Shown: positions 1-14,739, counted from the first letter of the stretch. The stretch: DNA of 64,000 nucleotides from Setophaga petechia (GCA_024362935.1 JANCRA010000001.1:49511501-49575500); one strand, 5' to 3'. Translations and numbers: made by a program. The notes: a model not told the origin generated them from the letters alone.

Positions 1-3000
1 ATTCAATGTGCACAATAAACTCAAAGGGTCTAGCTGGCCATATGCTAACAACTGAACTGTACATTGGCCTCAAACTTCACTATAGATCAGTTTGTGTGTT
101 AAACTACAAAAGCCTGGGGAAGTTTGGCTTTTTTTTCTGGTTTTATTTTTCTCCACTGCATTTGTACACCACTGACTTAGACATAAAAAAACTTTGGGGC
201 TGAGATAATTCTTTTCTTGCACAGTCGTCAGCACGTGGATAATATTGCTGGGCAGGGCTTGCTTTTCAAAGCAACTTTGACAATAATTGCCAGCACTTAC
301 ATTTGTGTCAATCATAGTGAGTCTAAAGTCTATAAAGATGTAGAAAGCCTTCATTGTGTAATTTTATGTGACACTACTCAAAATTCACAGGGGGAAACAC
401 CTCATATCTCAAAACTAACCAATGCCAGGAAAGCTGTATCCTGTAAGGATCCGCTTCCTGGTTACAATGAATGAAATGTAACTATGAAGATATGTGGTGT
501 GATATCAAATATTTATGTTGATGCTTCATGTCTCTATGCTGCTCTTAATTAATTTATCAGCACTATCCTTTAGAAATGCTGGCACTAAGCTCAAGAGCTT
601 TGTTCACCTTTTACTTCTGAACACTACATTCCTAAAAACAGTCAGAAGCAACAGTTTGATGTCTGATAAAATACATGCAGCACACTTAAAAAATTGAAAT
701 CCCAGTGTTACCTGTGAAGTCAGAGAATGAACTACAGAAGCTTTGGTTTTTTTTTTTTTTTAAAAACAGTGACTGTATCACAGGAGGTACTTATCAATAT
801 TTACATTAAAGTTATCAACTGAAACATGTTTTTTTTCTTCAAAGTACAAATGGAACCTTATTATTTCATGAGCATACAAGGACAACCATGAACCAAATGT
901 CTGGTATTTTAGCTAATGCATGGTATCATTCTAAAACGGGTCATTTAAATTGATTTTTTTTTTGGTAAAAAATGGAATGGTCCTTGCCTGAATTCAAATG
1001 TATTCTAATATATCACCCAGGAATGAGATCCAGACAAAGCCCAGGACCCTGGATAATTAGAATATAAACAGGTTGATAGTATATTTGTCCAGCCTTCAAC
1101 CACTGTTCATTAAAACCATAATTCACATCCCCTAGTTAATGGTCCTTCAGGATTTTTTTTGTCCTTAAATTTATCTAATGGCTTAGGATTTCTTTTTGAA
1201 CATATATAAACTTTAGGTACCTACATAATTTGACAAGAAAATACAGAATGTTAATATTTCTTGTGCAAAATGTACTTGTGTGCACATGTAATAAGTGCTT
1301 GGTTCTTAGTCACACCATTCTGAACATGCAACTGGGCCAAATAACAGATAGGTGAGATAATTTGAGTTAATTTTATTCTGGAGAAAATATTACTATACAC
1401 TATCAACGCCAACCTCCTGAAAGACTGTAGTTAACACCTGGACCTGAATTGTGTTGGAACAGTAAATCCTCTTTTCAAAACTTAGGAGGATCCTGAGTTT
1501 GAAATTATGGTTAATGTATGTGAAAGAAAAATCATAATATTTATCCTACATCAAAACAAATCTAGGAGAAATAGTATATAGTAATGATAATTGACAAGCT
1601 GGGGGACCTGACACTAATATGTTAGAAAAAGCCACAGATCCACAAAGCCAATGCCTTGTGAATTACAGCTGCACACTCTCAGGTGCTGTGCTGTAATGAG
1701 GACAGACTTCAATATTCATTAGCCCTCTTCTTGTTTGCTCAGTAGAGAAGGTATTTGAACTCTAAAGTGCTCAAATGGACTTCACAGACTGATTTCCCTC
1801 GGGTAGTCTTTTCATTGAAATTCCTATAAATTGATAACTAATGAAGGGAATAAAAGGGGATGGGAAGAAAAAAGCAGTTGCAAAGCTTGCTAGGCTTGAT
1901 GAACTGAATATTTTCTGAGAGCACTAAAATTTCAGGTTAACAAGGTTTAATAATTTAAAACCAGTCATTCACCTCCGTGATATTACATTTGCCGTTCACA
2001 AATCTGCACTTAGTCCTGCATACAATGCACTGATAGATGTCTTTTTACTTATCAATATCTCTACTGCTCCTTCTAGTTTCATGAAAGCACTTCCCAAAAC
2101 TGCCCAAATGATGGAGCCATCAGAGTTTCACGTCCCAAGGAGACTTCAAAAGAAATTCTCAAAACATCAGAGCAGAATTTTGCCCCAAACCATTTTTAAA
2201 TTTACATCTGAGCTGGCTATTGGCCATCCCTCAGGCTGGTGTAAAGTCCTTTGTCTCGGACCTTCAGAAACGTCCATGTCCATCTGTCCTACGTGCTTAG
2301 TCATGGACCAGAGAGCCGTGAGCTGACGTGCTTACAGAGCAGACAGTACTGCACATGGCTGACCCTGAAAGCTTTACAGTGCAGTACCACTATCAAAACC
2401 TAGCTCAGAAGAGCAGCTTAGTCACACCTTTTTCACACAGCACAGCTTCCAGCTCCTGAGAGATCTCAGAATGCAGCCCACTTTAGTCAGCAACAAAGCC
2501 AGGTGCCAACAGCTGACAGTCTCCACACTTCCCGTGCCTCAGGCAGGGTTTATCTTGGAGCTGTGCTGGCCCTGTGGACTTCATGCCCTGTAGTCAACAG
2601 GTTGGATCTGGCAACTGAAACTCACTTGATAGAAATCCAGTAAAGTTGCTTCAAATGTACTTCTCTAGAAGAGGTGGATGGTTCATCAAAAGATGGCATT
2701 CAAAAGCTAAATCCTTATGCACAAGGAAAACTCCAGCGTGTCCAGCTCCTACTCTCCTCCGCTGCTTAATGCAATCACCCCAATGCTCTTTTTTGTAAAA
2801 AAAGCCTCCAAACATCAGTTTTCCATATTCTGCACTAGATTTACATTTCACTGTCATCTTGAAAGACAACCAAGTACTCAACAAATCACTGTATCTACAC
2901 AAGCTGTAGCTGATATAGTAAGGACCCTCTAAAAATCAGGGTGGATCATTAAAAGCAATCCGCATTAAAATATTGAAACTCACATACAATTGATTATTTA

Positions 3001-4791
3001 AAGCTGGCAGGACTACTAAAAACATGCAAAATTAATTACTTTCTAGTCTTTAGGACCAAGGGAAAGGGTTTTACTGAAAAATTTTAATATTTGACCCAAG
3101 TTCAGCCTAATGACCATGAATCCACAAACATCTCAACAAGATGAAGTCCTCTGGTGAGAAAAGTTGTGTCAGAAAGCAATCATGAGACAGTGCTATAGGA
3201 ACTCTGACACATAAATTAGATGTCACTGACATTATCCAGCAGAAATCCTTCAATGTAGGAGTGTATCTCTGCTGGAGCAATTACTGTTCAACGGTTTGCT
3301 GGGGATTTTTGGTTCTTTTAAATCATTTTCTAACCTAGCAGGGTCACATTAATTCTGAGTGTTGGCTCTGCTGGAGCTAGTCCAACTGTAAACTGAAATT
3401 CCCTGACCTTTGAGGCTCAGTGAAAACCTGATAACATAACCTACACTGATCACTTTTCCTAATTTAGTCTGTTTGGGTTTTTCCCCCATCCCCTACATTT
3501 TCTGAAAAACGACCACAGCATGTGTAACAGACACTTTCAGACTCTATAAATTAACCTGGCTTGACCTCCAAAAGAGAAAAATGTTTTAAAAGGAGAAGGA
3601 GTAATTATTAAGCTTTTTTTGTCTATGCTACTTGTCAATTTGCATAGCATTATCTGTAATGTTTTGCAAAGCTTTTTTTGGAGGTCAGCTAATCTTGTTA
3701 AATCTGTCACAGGGCTACTGCTGTATCAGACATAGATGACACATTTGCACAACACAACAAGTCCCCAGCAATGAAGATAAATGTGTTTGTTTCTGGCAGT
3801 CCTACCACGCAGATGCTTATTATGTATGTATGCAGGCATTTACATTATTTAATCAGCTTCAGGAAGGAGAAAGAGGTCTCAGGCACCCAAGATATAGCTT
3901 GCTTTTCTATGTACTTACTGCCTGCTCATGATAGTTTTAAGCAAGCATTATTTGCTAGCTGATCCAGAAAGATCATGAACTTCTTTAGGCAGCCCACACT
4001 GTTAGCATTGTTTCTGTTTGTTTACAGAGACCTATCCGTGCAGATGGATAATAACCAATGCTATCTTTACCCTGTCTAAAACACTCCAGCTGGAGCCTAA
4101 ACCATAATAAGTGACATCAAGTTCAGGGGAAGACAAATGTGGATAGCTACACTGTTTGTAGCAAGAAATTTCCTCTGGCTAACAAAATATATGAAACTAC
4201 TAAGTGGACTGTGCACAACTCAGTTGCTTTTATAAAGCGTGAAAAATTGAATTCATTTCCACTTTAGGAATCTGGTCCACTGGAATGCCAGGACCACAAG
4301 GAGTTGAAGGGAAAATCAACCCTGTAAACCCATATAGACTTTAAAAAAAAAAAAAAAAAGTTTAGGTACATCTAGGATTAAACAAAGTAATTAACAAGAC
4401 AAATTAACACATCAAACCAAACCCCAAAAAAACCAACCCAAAACCAAACAACAGACATTCTATAGAATTTGGCAACTAAAGGAAAATTGCAAGCAAGCCT
4501 TTTGTTCTCTTTAATGTGCAAAAAAAAAGCACATTTGTGTCCCAGCATTTCATAAACCTGAAAGCTAATATCAAGCAAGTTTTTGCAAAAACAGCTTAAG
4601 TTCTTAAACTGTATCAATTGAGACATAACATTTCAATTTAACCACCATACTGAAGTAGCTTTTTCTTACTGCTAAATTCTAATTGCTTGACCATGTATTG
4701 AACATGGTCACTTTCATTTCTCCAATCGCACAAAACCAGAAAAGGAACAGACACAGAGAATTAGGCTCAGAATTTCTATACCATATGCATG

Positions 4792-4818
4792 GTTTTGAGG
4801 TAAATAATACCTCAAAAC
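4792..4818. repeat. Inverted repeat, 11-bp perfect arms, 5-nt loop
   Basis: GTTTTGAGGTA and TACCTCAAAAC flank AATAA. The arms are perfectly complementary. No terminator or regulatory function can be assigned in a vertebrate context. Confidence 0.85.
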
Positions 4819-4828
4819 TTGTAACTGC

Positions 4829-4867
4829 TTAGAGATAAAACTCAGCATTAGGTTAGAGATAAAACTC
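4829..4867 (+). repeat. Short direct repeat, 24-bp period
   Basis: TTAGAGATAAAACTC occurs at 4829-4843 and 4853-4867. It lies immediately downstream of the palindrome at 4792-4818. Confidence 0.85.
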
Positions 4868-7129
4868 CAGTATCTTCCATTTCAAACCAAAATGATAAAA
4901 AGGTAGAAAAATGCAACAACAGCTAAAGTTAAACTGCCGAATTATTACCAAAAATATTATCTTAGCATAGCCTGTAGTTTAAATGGACTTTGCAGTTTGA
5001 AAGACAATTTATATTTATCGATTTAAAGGCAGAACATGGAAAAATAAAACAGACAGACTTGGGGGAGTCTTAACACTGACTGCTGTGTTTGATGGAGATC
5101 AAATGTCATTGCCCTCTGTAAAAAGATCTTTTTGTTTGTTGTTTTAGCTATGTTTACTTTGATGTTAGGTTGTCATTTTCTTTGAATGTGATGGTTTGAC
5201 TTGAGACAGCTGCCCACCCAGTCACTGCCTCTCTCCCCCTCCTCAAAAAAGTAGGGCAAGAAAAACAGACAAAAACAAGATCATGAGCTGATTAAAGGCC
5301 ATGAAGATCACTTAACACTTATGATCGCAACCAAACCAGAAGCAACAAAGAAAAGTTATTTAATGCATTGCCAGTTAAAATTGATTAGAATGAGGAGACA
5401 AAAAAAACCCTAAACAAAGCTACATCACCTTTCCCCACTCTCACATTTTTCCCTTGCTCAACTTGACTCCACAGCATCCCCAGTTTCTCATCACAATCTC
5501 AGCTATTGCAAGCAGATGCTAGACATGCTTAGGTAAACAGTGACATTGTATTTTATAGAAAAGCACTGATATTTTAATGCTGCTTTATCCTAGATGATTT
5601 CCATACTCATATTAGAAGATACCTCTAAATCACAAACTTCGGCTTGAAGATTTACTTGGTTCTGAAGACAATAATATGTTACTAAAGTCTGCAGATTATT
5701 TTTTAAAATTTTCCTTTCCAAATCAAGACCCTCTGTCAACTAAGAACTTAGGAAAATTTAGAAGAAAGCAAGATCAAGAACTCAAGCTTTCATACTGCCA
5801 CATTAGAAATCCTGTTAATAACAAAAGTGTACAAAAATGATAAACACTAGATGCAAATATTTTCCATGACAATAATAATTTCCTTTATAAGTAGTAAATG
5901 ACTGTTAAAAGCAGCATGAATATTTATATAATTATACTTAATTGGTGTAAATCTACTAATTTCAGAAGATTTGCACATATTTTACAGCAGACACATCTAG
6001 TCAGTGATTCAAACCTATTTTTTCAATCTGTGTAATAGGTTTTGAAAGACTAAAAAGCAAAACTAATTATTAATTTTTATGAAACAAACTGACTTTTACT
6101 CTATTTCTAACATGAAGTTATCTTAGCTAATGCAGTAATATAAAAAAATTAAAGAATATTCCTTTTTAATCCAAAAGTAGAGCTTTAGTTTCCCATAACC
6201 ATTTTACAAGAATCTTGCAAGCATAACAGATTTTTAAAAAGCAAGTTTCTCAAATAGTTTCATGCAATGTTACACACACATTGCCAGAGCTCTGGGTTAA
6301 CTGATCTGCCAAAGGTTGCAATGGAAATTGATTCCCAACTCTGTGATTATTCAAATACAACACTAATTTATGTTGCAAGCTGAGAATATTGCAGAAGAGT
6401 GTATTCTGGTTATCTTCATAAAGGTAATGTACTGTAGTAAGTACAGACTGGAATCAATCACATTTTTCACTTATACATGCCCATGTGAATATTTCTACTG
6501 GTACAGCATGAGGAGATAGATTTTCAAGAGAGAACTGGGAGTTACAGATCATCAACAAATTCCTCTAAATGTTCAGACATGACATTCCTCTCAGCACTTT
6601 GAAAATTGCTCACATCAAGTGTTTTCTACTTCTAAAATGAAAAGTTAAAATTACAGTGTTTCCAATATGGCCATCAATCTTTCTCCTTTGGTTATGACTA
6701 CATACGTCTAAAATTTCTTGATACATTTTCTTAAGTGAGAAAACAAATCTTCATTGCTCTGAAGGTACTGCTAAAAGGAAATAGAGTACCTGCCACTTGT
6801 CAAGAAAAATATTTTATATATACAAAATAATTTATTAAAAAATTATATATCTCTCAGTATTGTACTATGCAGTTTATTGTTCATATTATTTCTGTTTCTG
6901 TTAAGAAATATTCTAACATATTCAGTACTAAGTAATAAATTCCAGGCCTTCCTTGACAACCTTACAGATGGTTATTATGCTAATATTGACTCAGATTATC
7001 TCTTAACAGTCTTTCAATCTTGGCAATATTTTAGAAACCAGACATCACAAGAGAGGAAAAACTCTTGCTCAAGAGTCTGTATCTTTTTTCCTCATTAAAG
7101 TTCGAAGTGGCAGAGGAAAGAAATGGGTA

Positions 7130-7175
7130 AAGTTGCCAAAGTCTGAGCATTAGCTAAGTTGCCAAAGTCTGAGCA
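7130..7175 (+). repeat. Tandem duplication, 26-bp period
   Basis: The 20-base word AAGTTGCCAAAGTCTGAGCA occurs twice, at 7130-7149 and 7156-7175, with six bases between. Perfect identity in AT-rich neutral-looking DNA indicates a recent local duplication. Confidence 0.9.
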
Positions 7176-9187
7176 GTAGTTTAGTTTGCCATGAGTCAGC
7201 TTTTGTATCCAGTTTCATTACAAAAATACTGGCACATCTCAAGAGAAAGGAAGCAATAAAATTTTACCAGTAATGATAACATAGGGATGCTAAGTAGACA
7301 GGATACTTTAAAGATAAATCCTAGCTAGGAAAAAAAAACGTTACTACTTATCATCCCTTGTAAATAACTATTCAAGCAAAATTAGTGGGTTTTTTTACAG
7401 TTACATGGAAGCAATCCTGTAATTTTGCATGAATATGACAGTAAATTGGAGTACTGTCATCACTTCAGAAAGACTGCTGGTTGTCTGATGGAGGGTCTCC
7501 TCTCTTGCACAGTGTCAGCAAATTTAATTAACCCTCCAGGGAAGAAGTTCACCTCAAAGGACAAAATGAAGGGGTGGGAGAAGGGAAGAGAGTACACATG
7601 ATGGCAGGGGCATGAAATACTTTATTTGAACCATAACTATGCTTTGACAAAAGCCTTGATACAAACAAGAGGACAAAAGACTTGACCTGAAACCTTGATC
7701 ACATAATAAAGTTTTGGGGTTTTTTTCATCTGATCTGCTCAGAAGACTTTTTGATTACCTTTGACTTTTAATTTGGACCAATTTAGGACACTGATTAAAC
7801 AAAGGAAAAATTTTTCAATGTTAAGCCTTGTGTATCGAAAACATAAGCCAGCCATTCAGCTGAGACTTTAACTGGGCTGTGAACCAAAGCAGCTGGGAGC
7901 AAGATAGATCTTCAGATCCAGAGGATTTTTTCCCCCACAAAGAAGTGGGGTGAGGTTGGAAAATGTAAGATGGAAATGGAAATCTAGGAGAGACAAAGCT
8001 GACTTTTTCTGGTAACATTTTCATTCTCTAACATACTTGGTTATTCTTACACTTCTGCTTATATCTGAATCAACCTATCCCCAGTAAATACACTCAATAA
8101 TAATTCTATTACAATAGAAATATCTTAAAAGGTGGAAAAAATCCCCATAATCTTGCATTTGTTAGACTATCACAGAACTGAGTAGAATTATGAGCCATGA
8201 GCTGAGCAGGGACATACTCTATTTTTTCATTAATTTTGTTTATGTTGTGGGTTCAACTATACAGCATCTCAATTCCAAGGTCTCCAAGGAGACAAGGAAA
8301 AAATATGCTCCTCTTTCAATCACTCAGATAAAAATGTTGGAAAACGTAAACTTCAAAAAAAATTTGAGGAGGTAATCTTTGGGAGATGATCTGGAAATCA
8401 TTTTGACAGAGATCTCAATTTTCTAATCTGCTACACTGGGAGTGACATAAATTGACAAATGATGCTCTTTTGTGATTTTGACAACATTGCAACATTGTAA
8501 AGAAGCACTAGAGAAATTACAGACTTTGTTATTGATCAGCTCAGTGAAGATGCCGCCAAAATGAAACAGGAACTGTGGAAGATTTATGCACAATTTCCAA
8601 TAACTATTTGTCTGCTACAGAGTAGCTCTATGGGAATCAACCTACACGCTGGCTCAGGTAGACAAAGCTACTTAGTCATTCCAAAAATATAACACAATCC
8701 ATACATAAATCTGTAAGAGGATCAAATAAAATAAGCAAATAATTGAATGAAGGATCATGTTTTTACCAGATGACTTCACAATGGCAAAACTAGGAACTGG
8801 AAGAAAGAAGCAGGAACCCATGCATGTGTTTAAATATTACAAGAATAAAGCCAAACCTTACTTCAAATTACTCTGAGATTAAAGAAAAAGTCTAATTAAC
8901 TTAGCAAATATTTGTGCTGACTCAGGCTAGCTGTGATCCTGGAGAGGAGGAAAGGCTGATGAATATTACCAACCTCCAGGCTCATGTGTGCTCAGTGAGC
9001 AGGGAAAAATTATGTTTTCAAAAGGGCACAGCCCTGGCAGGGAGAAGGGAAACTGTTAGGAAAGACACATGCTGAGAGTGGGATACGTGTGACACAGCAA
9101 GGATCTTCCAAGGTGGAAAAGGCCCAGACTGAACTCCACAGAGCTGGAGTTTATCTCTATTTCTCAGTTTTATGTATTTAGGATATA

Positions 9188-9245
9188 TCTGTGTTTGGAC
9201 TAGATGATATTAAAGGTCTTTTGCTACAAAGATTTTGTATTTCTA
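9188..9245 (+). mobile_element. Probable CR1 3'-tail remnant
   Basis: TTGGACTAGATGATATTAAAGGTCTTTT followed by AAGATTTTGTATTTCTAT matches the extreme 3' end of CR1 (TTGGACTNGATGATCTT-AAGGTCTTTTCCAAC...GATTCTATGATTCTAT) with several substitutions and a small gap. Only about 60 bases are recognisable. The GC-richer DNA upstream (8930-9160) may be the decayed body of the same copy, but I cannot align it. Confidence 0.6.
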
Positions 9246-12200
9246 TACATGCTGTTCAGCATAAAGTACATGTATCTCACTCTATGCAGTTGACTCTGAA
9301 CACAAGCCACTTTTGATTGTTTGTGACAGTTCATTTCTGAGTGCTAGGAAAAAGCCCTGATGCTGCAGGCTCAAATATAGCAGCATTTGTTTACATGCAC
9401 CGTGCACATATTCTTTCTTACTAGGCATGTAAGTCTTGTTACCCTAAGAGAACACATAATTCTGGTCCTCTTTGCATATTCTGTTTCCATCTGAAGCTCA
9501 AATATGGACTGCAGTGGGGTGCAGCACAGAGGGAAATCTAGTCTCGGTTATTTCCATCACTGGAAAAAAGAAACAGCAGCAGGATACTTTGCAAGACAAG
9601 CTGTCCCTGTGAAATTTCTGCCTACTTCAGATTCAGCTGGCAGCCTAAGCTTTGAAATAAGCTTCTCAATTTCTAACATGGTTCTTTGAAAAGCTACTGC
9701 ACATCAGAGTTTCCAAACCTGTGTGAGACATACAAACTGTGGTTCTTTATTTTTCATGTCAACATTATTGAATTATTCAAATCTGCAAATGCACACCAGA
9801 AAGACACACTTGCCTCTTCACTGTGCTGTTTAATCATTTACCAAAGACATCTGATACTGGATGTTAATTACACAACTAGATGGCCATGCGGCTTGTGCTT
9901 TTATGTCTTAATTCCATCATCTCAGAGTACTCTAAGAGCTCAGCTGCCTGGACTCTTCCTGGAGACCTTTGAAAACCTCTCCCAGTGCTATGAGAGACTA
10001 AAATTTCCACACTAAAATGGCAAACATGGGGTAAGAGGTCCTGGTCATTCTTTAAGATTTCTCCAGTAACTTATCAACAGACTTGTGAAACACAGACCGG
10101 GAGAAAAAGAGTGTCCCAGGGCTTCTTCTGCCATATTCTCAAACTTCCTGAAGTATCAGATTTCCTTTACTATTGTTACTTGGGGCTCTGGGACACTCAA
10201 AATCATTCTTTTATCATTGCATTCTTAATACTTTTCTTTCTATATTAAGATGAGTAATTTAAATTTATATTTAAATATGCAAAGTTGAAAGCTAGTAATG
10301 CTAACTAGAAGTATCAGTGGTTTCCACTAGTTAAATTTTGTTCTGTGTCAAGAACAAATTATATAGATGATGGAACTTGCTATTTCCCTGAATGAATGAC
10401 TGATCTCAAGGATGGCCCCCAGTTCATTTTAGGCTGTCTGAATCTTTACTTATCTTCACATGTAAAGATAACTATAATTCATTGAAGAGGTCTTCCAGTA
10501 CACAAAAGCACAGATGCCTGACATTAGTTTGGAAAGGGATAAAATTATCACCAAAGGGAAACGTATTTCCACAGCATAGCATATTCAAGGATCTTTAGCA
10601 TCTAAGTAAAACTGACATTTGTTTTAGCCAAGTGCTCAGATTCAGGAGAGCACTTGTCTTTGGCAGACCTCCATGACAAAACACAGCTTTACAGGATCCC
10701 ACTTTGAGATTATTGGTGTCTAAGAGCACCCACTGGACAAGTATCATCAAGATTTTTTGTCTGCTATCAGTAGCTGCTACACTAAATTTCCTATACCATG
10801 TGAGCAATATAGAGTTGCAGCTTGTAGAACACTTGGAGATGCTCAATGTTTAGCTTGCAGCAAGTGCAGCCTGTCAGTAATCCACATTACTGTGAGTGGA
10901 GCATCAACAGATCAAAACATTCCCCCATTAGGCCACACACCACAAGAGACTATAACAGCTGTGAAGGAGCCATTGTGTCACCATTAAGCGTTTTGTCATG
11001 GTCTGTCAGACAACGCTAAGGAAAATTCAAGTCTCTAGATTGCTGCTAAGATAAAATGGAACAGCTCATTGAAATACATATAAAATCTTCTTGTGAAAGA
11101 CTTACATGCAAAATTCCTCTTGGTGTTATGGGAATTAGCTCTATGAATCCCCCGCACACTTATGGCAGCAGGACAGACCCTTTGTGCCACTGTGGCAACA
11201 AAAGATTTGGAAATTTGTTATTGAATGAGCATTGAGCATTTACTGGTAGGTAGGCTTGTCTTCTTTCATTGGTTCTTTTCCTTGACTGAAATAGCAAGCT
11301 GTTTTAAATTCTTTCATGTCCACATCCAAAAGGCACTGGTACTTATCTTGCAACACTTCAACCAAGTAATTTCCCTCTCCCCGCCCTCCAAAACCTCCTT
11401 TGAAAACCATCCATACTCCTAAACCTCTCATGCTCCTTCATTCTGAGTACAAAAGGAAACATTTCTAAATGGGTGTATACAAACTTAATTGTACTGCATT
11501 AATTCTCAGGTCTTCCAGCAGTGAGAGGATTTCCTGAAACTTAACAAAAACCAGGCATGGTGAAGTGACCCTACACCAACAAAGCACATCCATCATACCA
11601 GGGCAAGCAGCTCTGCCAGCATCAGGTTTATACAAAGTACAGCTTGTACTGGTGGGTTGTTATGAGCCTTTAACTGGTCCCACAGAAAGAAGCTATTGAG
11701 AGCTAAAGTCATGCCAAAGTAGAGAACCCAAAGTCATTCCTTCGATGCCTGTGAATCCTGTAAGAATACCACTTCAATGGGATATAACAACACCTGCTGT
11801 CCAAGGCAAAGATCATATTCCAGGGAAGAATTCAACAATATTAAAAGATTTAGCTCTTAGTCTTGTCCTTGCTGTCTCAGAAACAAGAAAACCCTTTATG
11901 TAACCAAGTCTTTTACATGAGAAAATTCTGAGTTAGTTCTTGAGGACCTTGCTCATACTCCTTCCCTTTCAATTTATTCCTTTAGATACTATTCTACTAA
12001 CATTGTTTCACATCGGAAGCCTCCAATAAGACTTAAAAATGATTCAACAACTCTAATGTAATTTTATTTCTCCTTTAGACAGATGGTCACGCATTACAGC
12101 CCACTCTGTTTAGATTCACACAAAACCTGAATAAATCTTGCGCATTGTGCTCACTTTAAATAGCATCCAGTCTTAAGAGAAACCAAGCTAAGGTGAGACA

Positions 12201-14683
12201 TCTTGAGGGTGCTGTTCTATACCAGAATCAACATGCTAGGGCAGTTTACCAAGTCTGAAACTCACATAGGATTAGAAGTAACACTGGGTGGTTTGGTTTG
12301 GACATCCATTACTACAGGTTTGTGTTTTCTTTCAACAAAGTTTGTGCTAAGTCTTTCCATTCAATTTTATGCAAACCAAACACAAATATGCCACTTCATT
12401 TTAACTTGCACATTTTTGATTCATGAAAACAATGGAAACAAGAAAGTTAGTTGCCAAGGGCAGTCTAACAACGTCAGACTGTCAGAAAACACATTAAATT
12501 AGAAGTTAGTACAGTTTCTGGCCTCACATAACAAAGCAGAGAACAGCTTTGGCTGCAGGGCCATTCTAATACAGAAAGATGTGCTTTAATAATGGATGCA
12601 AAGTATTTTATCAGCACAGCAAGAAGGGATGAGGGTGGGAAGATGATGAATGACTTAAAATTCTGCAGGGGGTTTCTACTGATGCAGTTGTTTAGAAAGA
12701 TGCCATGCTCTGTCACAGTGCTTTCCCTTCTCCAGGCTATAATGAATTGAGTGCAGCTAGGGAATCATAACCTCATGAAAGAGCACAGCGTGGTCTTATC
12801 TATCTTTAAGATCTAGTGCTCTGCTATCTCCAGTTAGATGGCATCAGCTCAGAAGATGAATTTTTTTCAGAAAAACCGAGTCAGAGTCTAGACCCTTTGC
12901 CTGCAAGGGTTGCTGTTTGGATTAGTAATCAGAACATGACCTTTCCACTGCTCTCAGAGACAGAGTCTGTGAGGACATGCCCAATTTGCTCCAGACTCTT
13001 TATCTGTCTTGCAAAACTACAGGACCTTTTTGTTAACTACCTCAAAGCTAAATATTCAAGGGACTAATTATCTATAATTAGTGTTCAGGAATGCTATCAG
13101 CTACACTAACCTTACATGCTTTTGCTCAAAGACTTTCTTCTTTTCATGAAATAACTAAGATGCCCTTGTCTCTTGTGCAATTTATTTCATGGCAGTGTTC
13201 TACCTAGATATTGACACTTAATATCAGCATTAAAAGCAGTTCAACTTATACATGTGTGCAACTTCTGTTTAAGACCAATTCACATCACTTCCAGCAATTC
13301 CAGAAATACCCATTTACATTTCGCTTTCTCTGGTGCACAACTAAAACAAAGTAAAAACCAAAACTTCAAAAATAAATTGACTAATTTTTAGTAAGACTCT
13401 TCCAGAGGTGTTTCAAGGAAATAGCTGAAAAGATACAGGAAAATTAACTTTAAAAGTATAATTAAAGAAGAAATTTGACATGCAGTACCATGGGACATGT
13501 CGCTATCAAATGACATATGCAACACTCCTCATAAATAACAACTGCAAATGCTGTGGTAAAACATACAGACATTAAATAAAATATTAAACCAGAGGTAAAA
13601 AAGTTGTACTTGGTCTTTAACATCAGCTAAACCACAGGAGCACAAAGTCTTGCCCACAACATATATCAGGGACTTCACAGAGCACATACTGAATTCAAAC
13701 TCTGGTGTCATTATATGGTGTCTCATTCAGCTGCAAATTAGAGCAAAACAGCAGACCCTGAGTCACAAAACACAACCCTAGGAGCAATTAGACAGGAAAT
13801 ATCCAGCAGGTCAAAATCACAGACGACAGTTTAACAGTATTGGAGATGGAATGATGTAAAATGAAGGTAGATTTTCATTGCAAGACCTGGAAACTACAGT
13901 AAAAGCTGCATTACAAACAGGTTAGAGAAGGAGAGAAACTGTACCAGAGAGAGCCTGAGCTGGCACTGCTGCTTGTGCAAACAATTATATACTTCTCAAT
14001 CTTTCATCCCAGCAGGGAATCTGATTTCTGGCCTTCCTGAAAGCAGGTGATCCAACCCATTATCTCCCTTGTGCATTTGTCCCGCAGAAAGACTACGAGC
14101 AACACAGAATTTCTAGTAACAGCTTGTGCTTTTGAGGGTCTAAACAGCCACAAAGCTGGCAAGTCTCTGAATACACTGTGTTTAATGGCTTTGAATACAG
14201 CAGTATTTATCTATTGAACTGTTAAAGGCCATTTATTACAATTTTTTGGAAAATGCATGCTTATATTAGATTCCAGGGAGTAAAAGGATGTGTTGACAAA
14301 GGGCACATTTATTAGAGGAGACTTAATTGTATACTTAACCTTAGGTACATGCTGTTTTAATAGCAAATAAAAGTATGCCAAGCATTTTGTATTTTTCATA
14401 ACAAGGGCCAAAGGCAACAGAAGAACTAAACTCTCAACACAGAGAAATCTCTTTTTTTCCCCTCACTTCATCACAGCTAAAGCAACCTCTAGATGCCCTC
14501 AGATTAGAATATCTGCATAATAATAAACAAGATGTTTTACAGAAGGGGAGCTTTCTTCTCAGCAGTTCCCATTTTCCCACCCACCCATCTGCATATAAAC
14601 TGCACTCTTATGCATCTCAATAGCAAAACAAGTGTCATTACAACTAGTGGACAATACTTGGTAAAAATTATGTTATAGTTAAC
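9246..14683. other. Non-coding AT-rich DNA
   Basis: No supported gene. The longest plus ORF (9686-10015, 109 codons) shows no domain and no convincing splice boundary. The self-complementary AT words near 10256-10280 (TTTAAATTTATATTTAAAT) are the only structure noted. Confidence 0.65.
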
Positions 14684-14739
14684 CTGTTTGCACCTTTTTA
14701 TCTCTATTTTGTTACACTTCCTACCAAACTTGGCCTTTC
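14684..14739 (-). CDS. Weak candidate exon, possible continuation of the same gene
   Basis: Seen: acceptor-like CTCTGCCATGCACTTGTAG before 14739 and donor-like AACAG|GTTAAC after 14684. The 56-bp segment is open in a phase 1-0 frame and codes a short lysine-rich peptide with two cysteines (includes KAKFGRKCNKIEIKRCKQ). The phase-1 start fits the phase-1 end of the candidate exon at 17906. The segment is short, its acceptor tract is interrupted by purines, and a matching phase occurs one time in three by chance. Confidence 0.18.

Larger units (their letters stand above)
1..9187. other. Non-coding AT-rich DNA
   Basis: No gene or recognisable full repeat. It holds homopolymer runs (T15 at 747-761; A17 at 4343-4359), the palindrome and direct repeats near 4.8 kb and the 26-bp duplication at 7130. 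A GC-richer, stop-poor patch lies at about 2080-2620 with an 81-codon plus ORF and an 83-codon minus ORF, neither recognised. Confidence 0.7.

Noticed and set aside
4343..4359. A17 run (also A/T runs at 747, 37148, 43691, 57120) as retrogene poly(A) tails
   Set aside because: No coding or SINE sequence and no target-site duplication adjoining them.
6240..6360. Possible MIR fragment (CTGATCTGCCAAAGGTTGCAA)
   Set aside because: Only one block is MIR-like; block order could not be followed.
9686..10015. 109-codon plus-strand ORF
   Set aside because: No domain, no convincing splice boundary, AT-rich codon use; within the length expected by chance for this window size.
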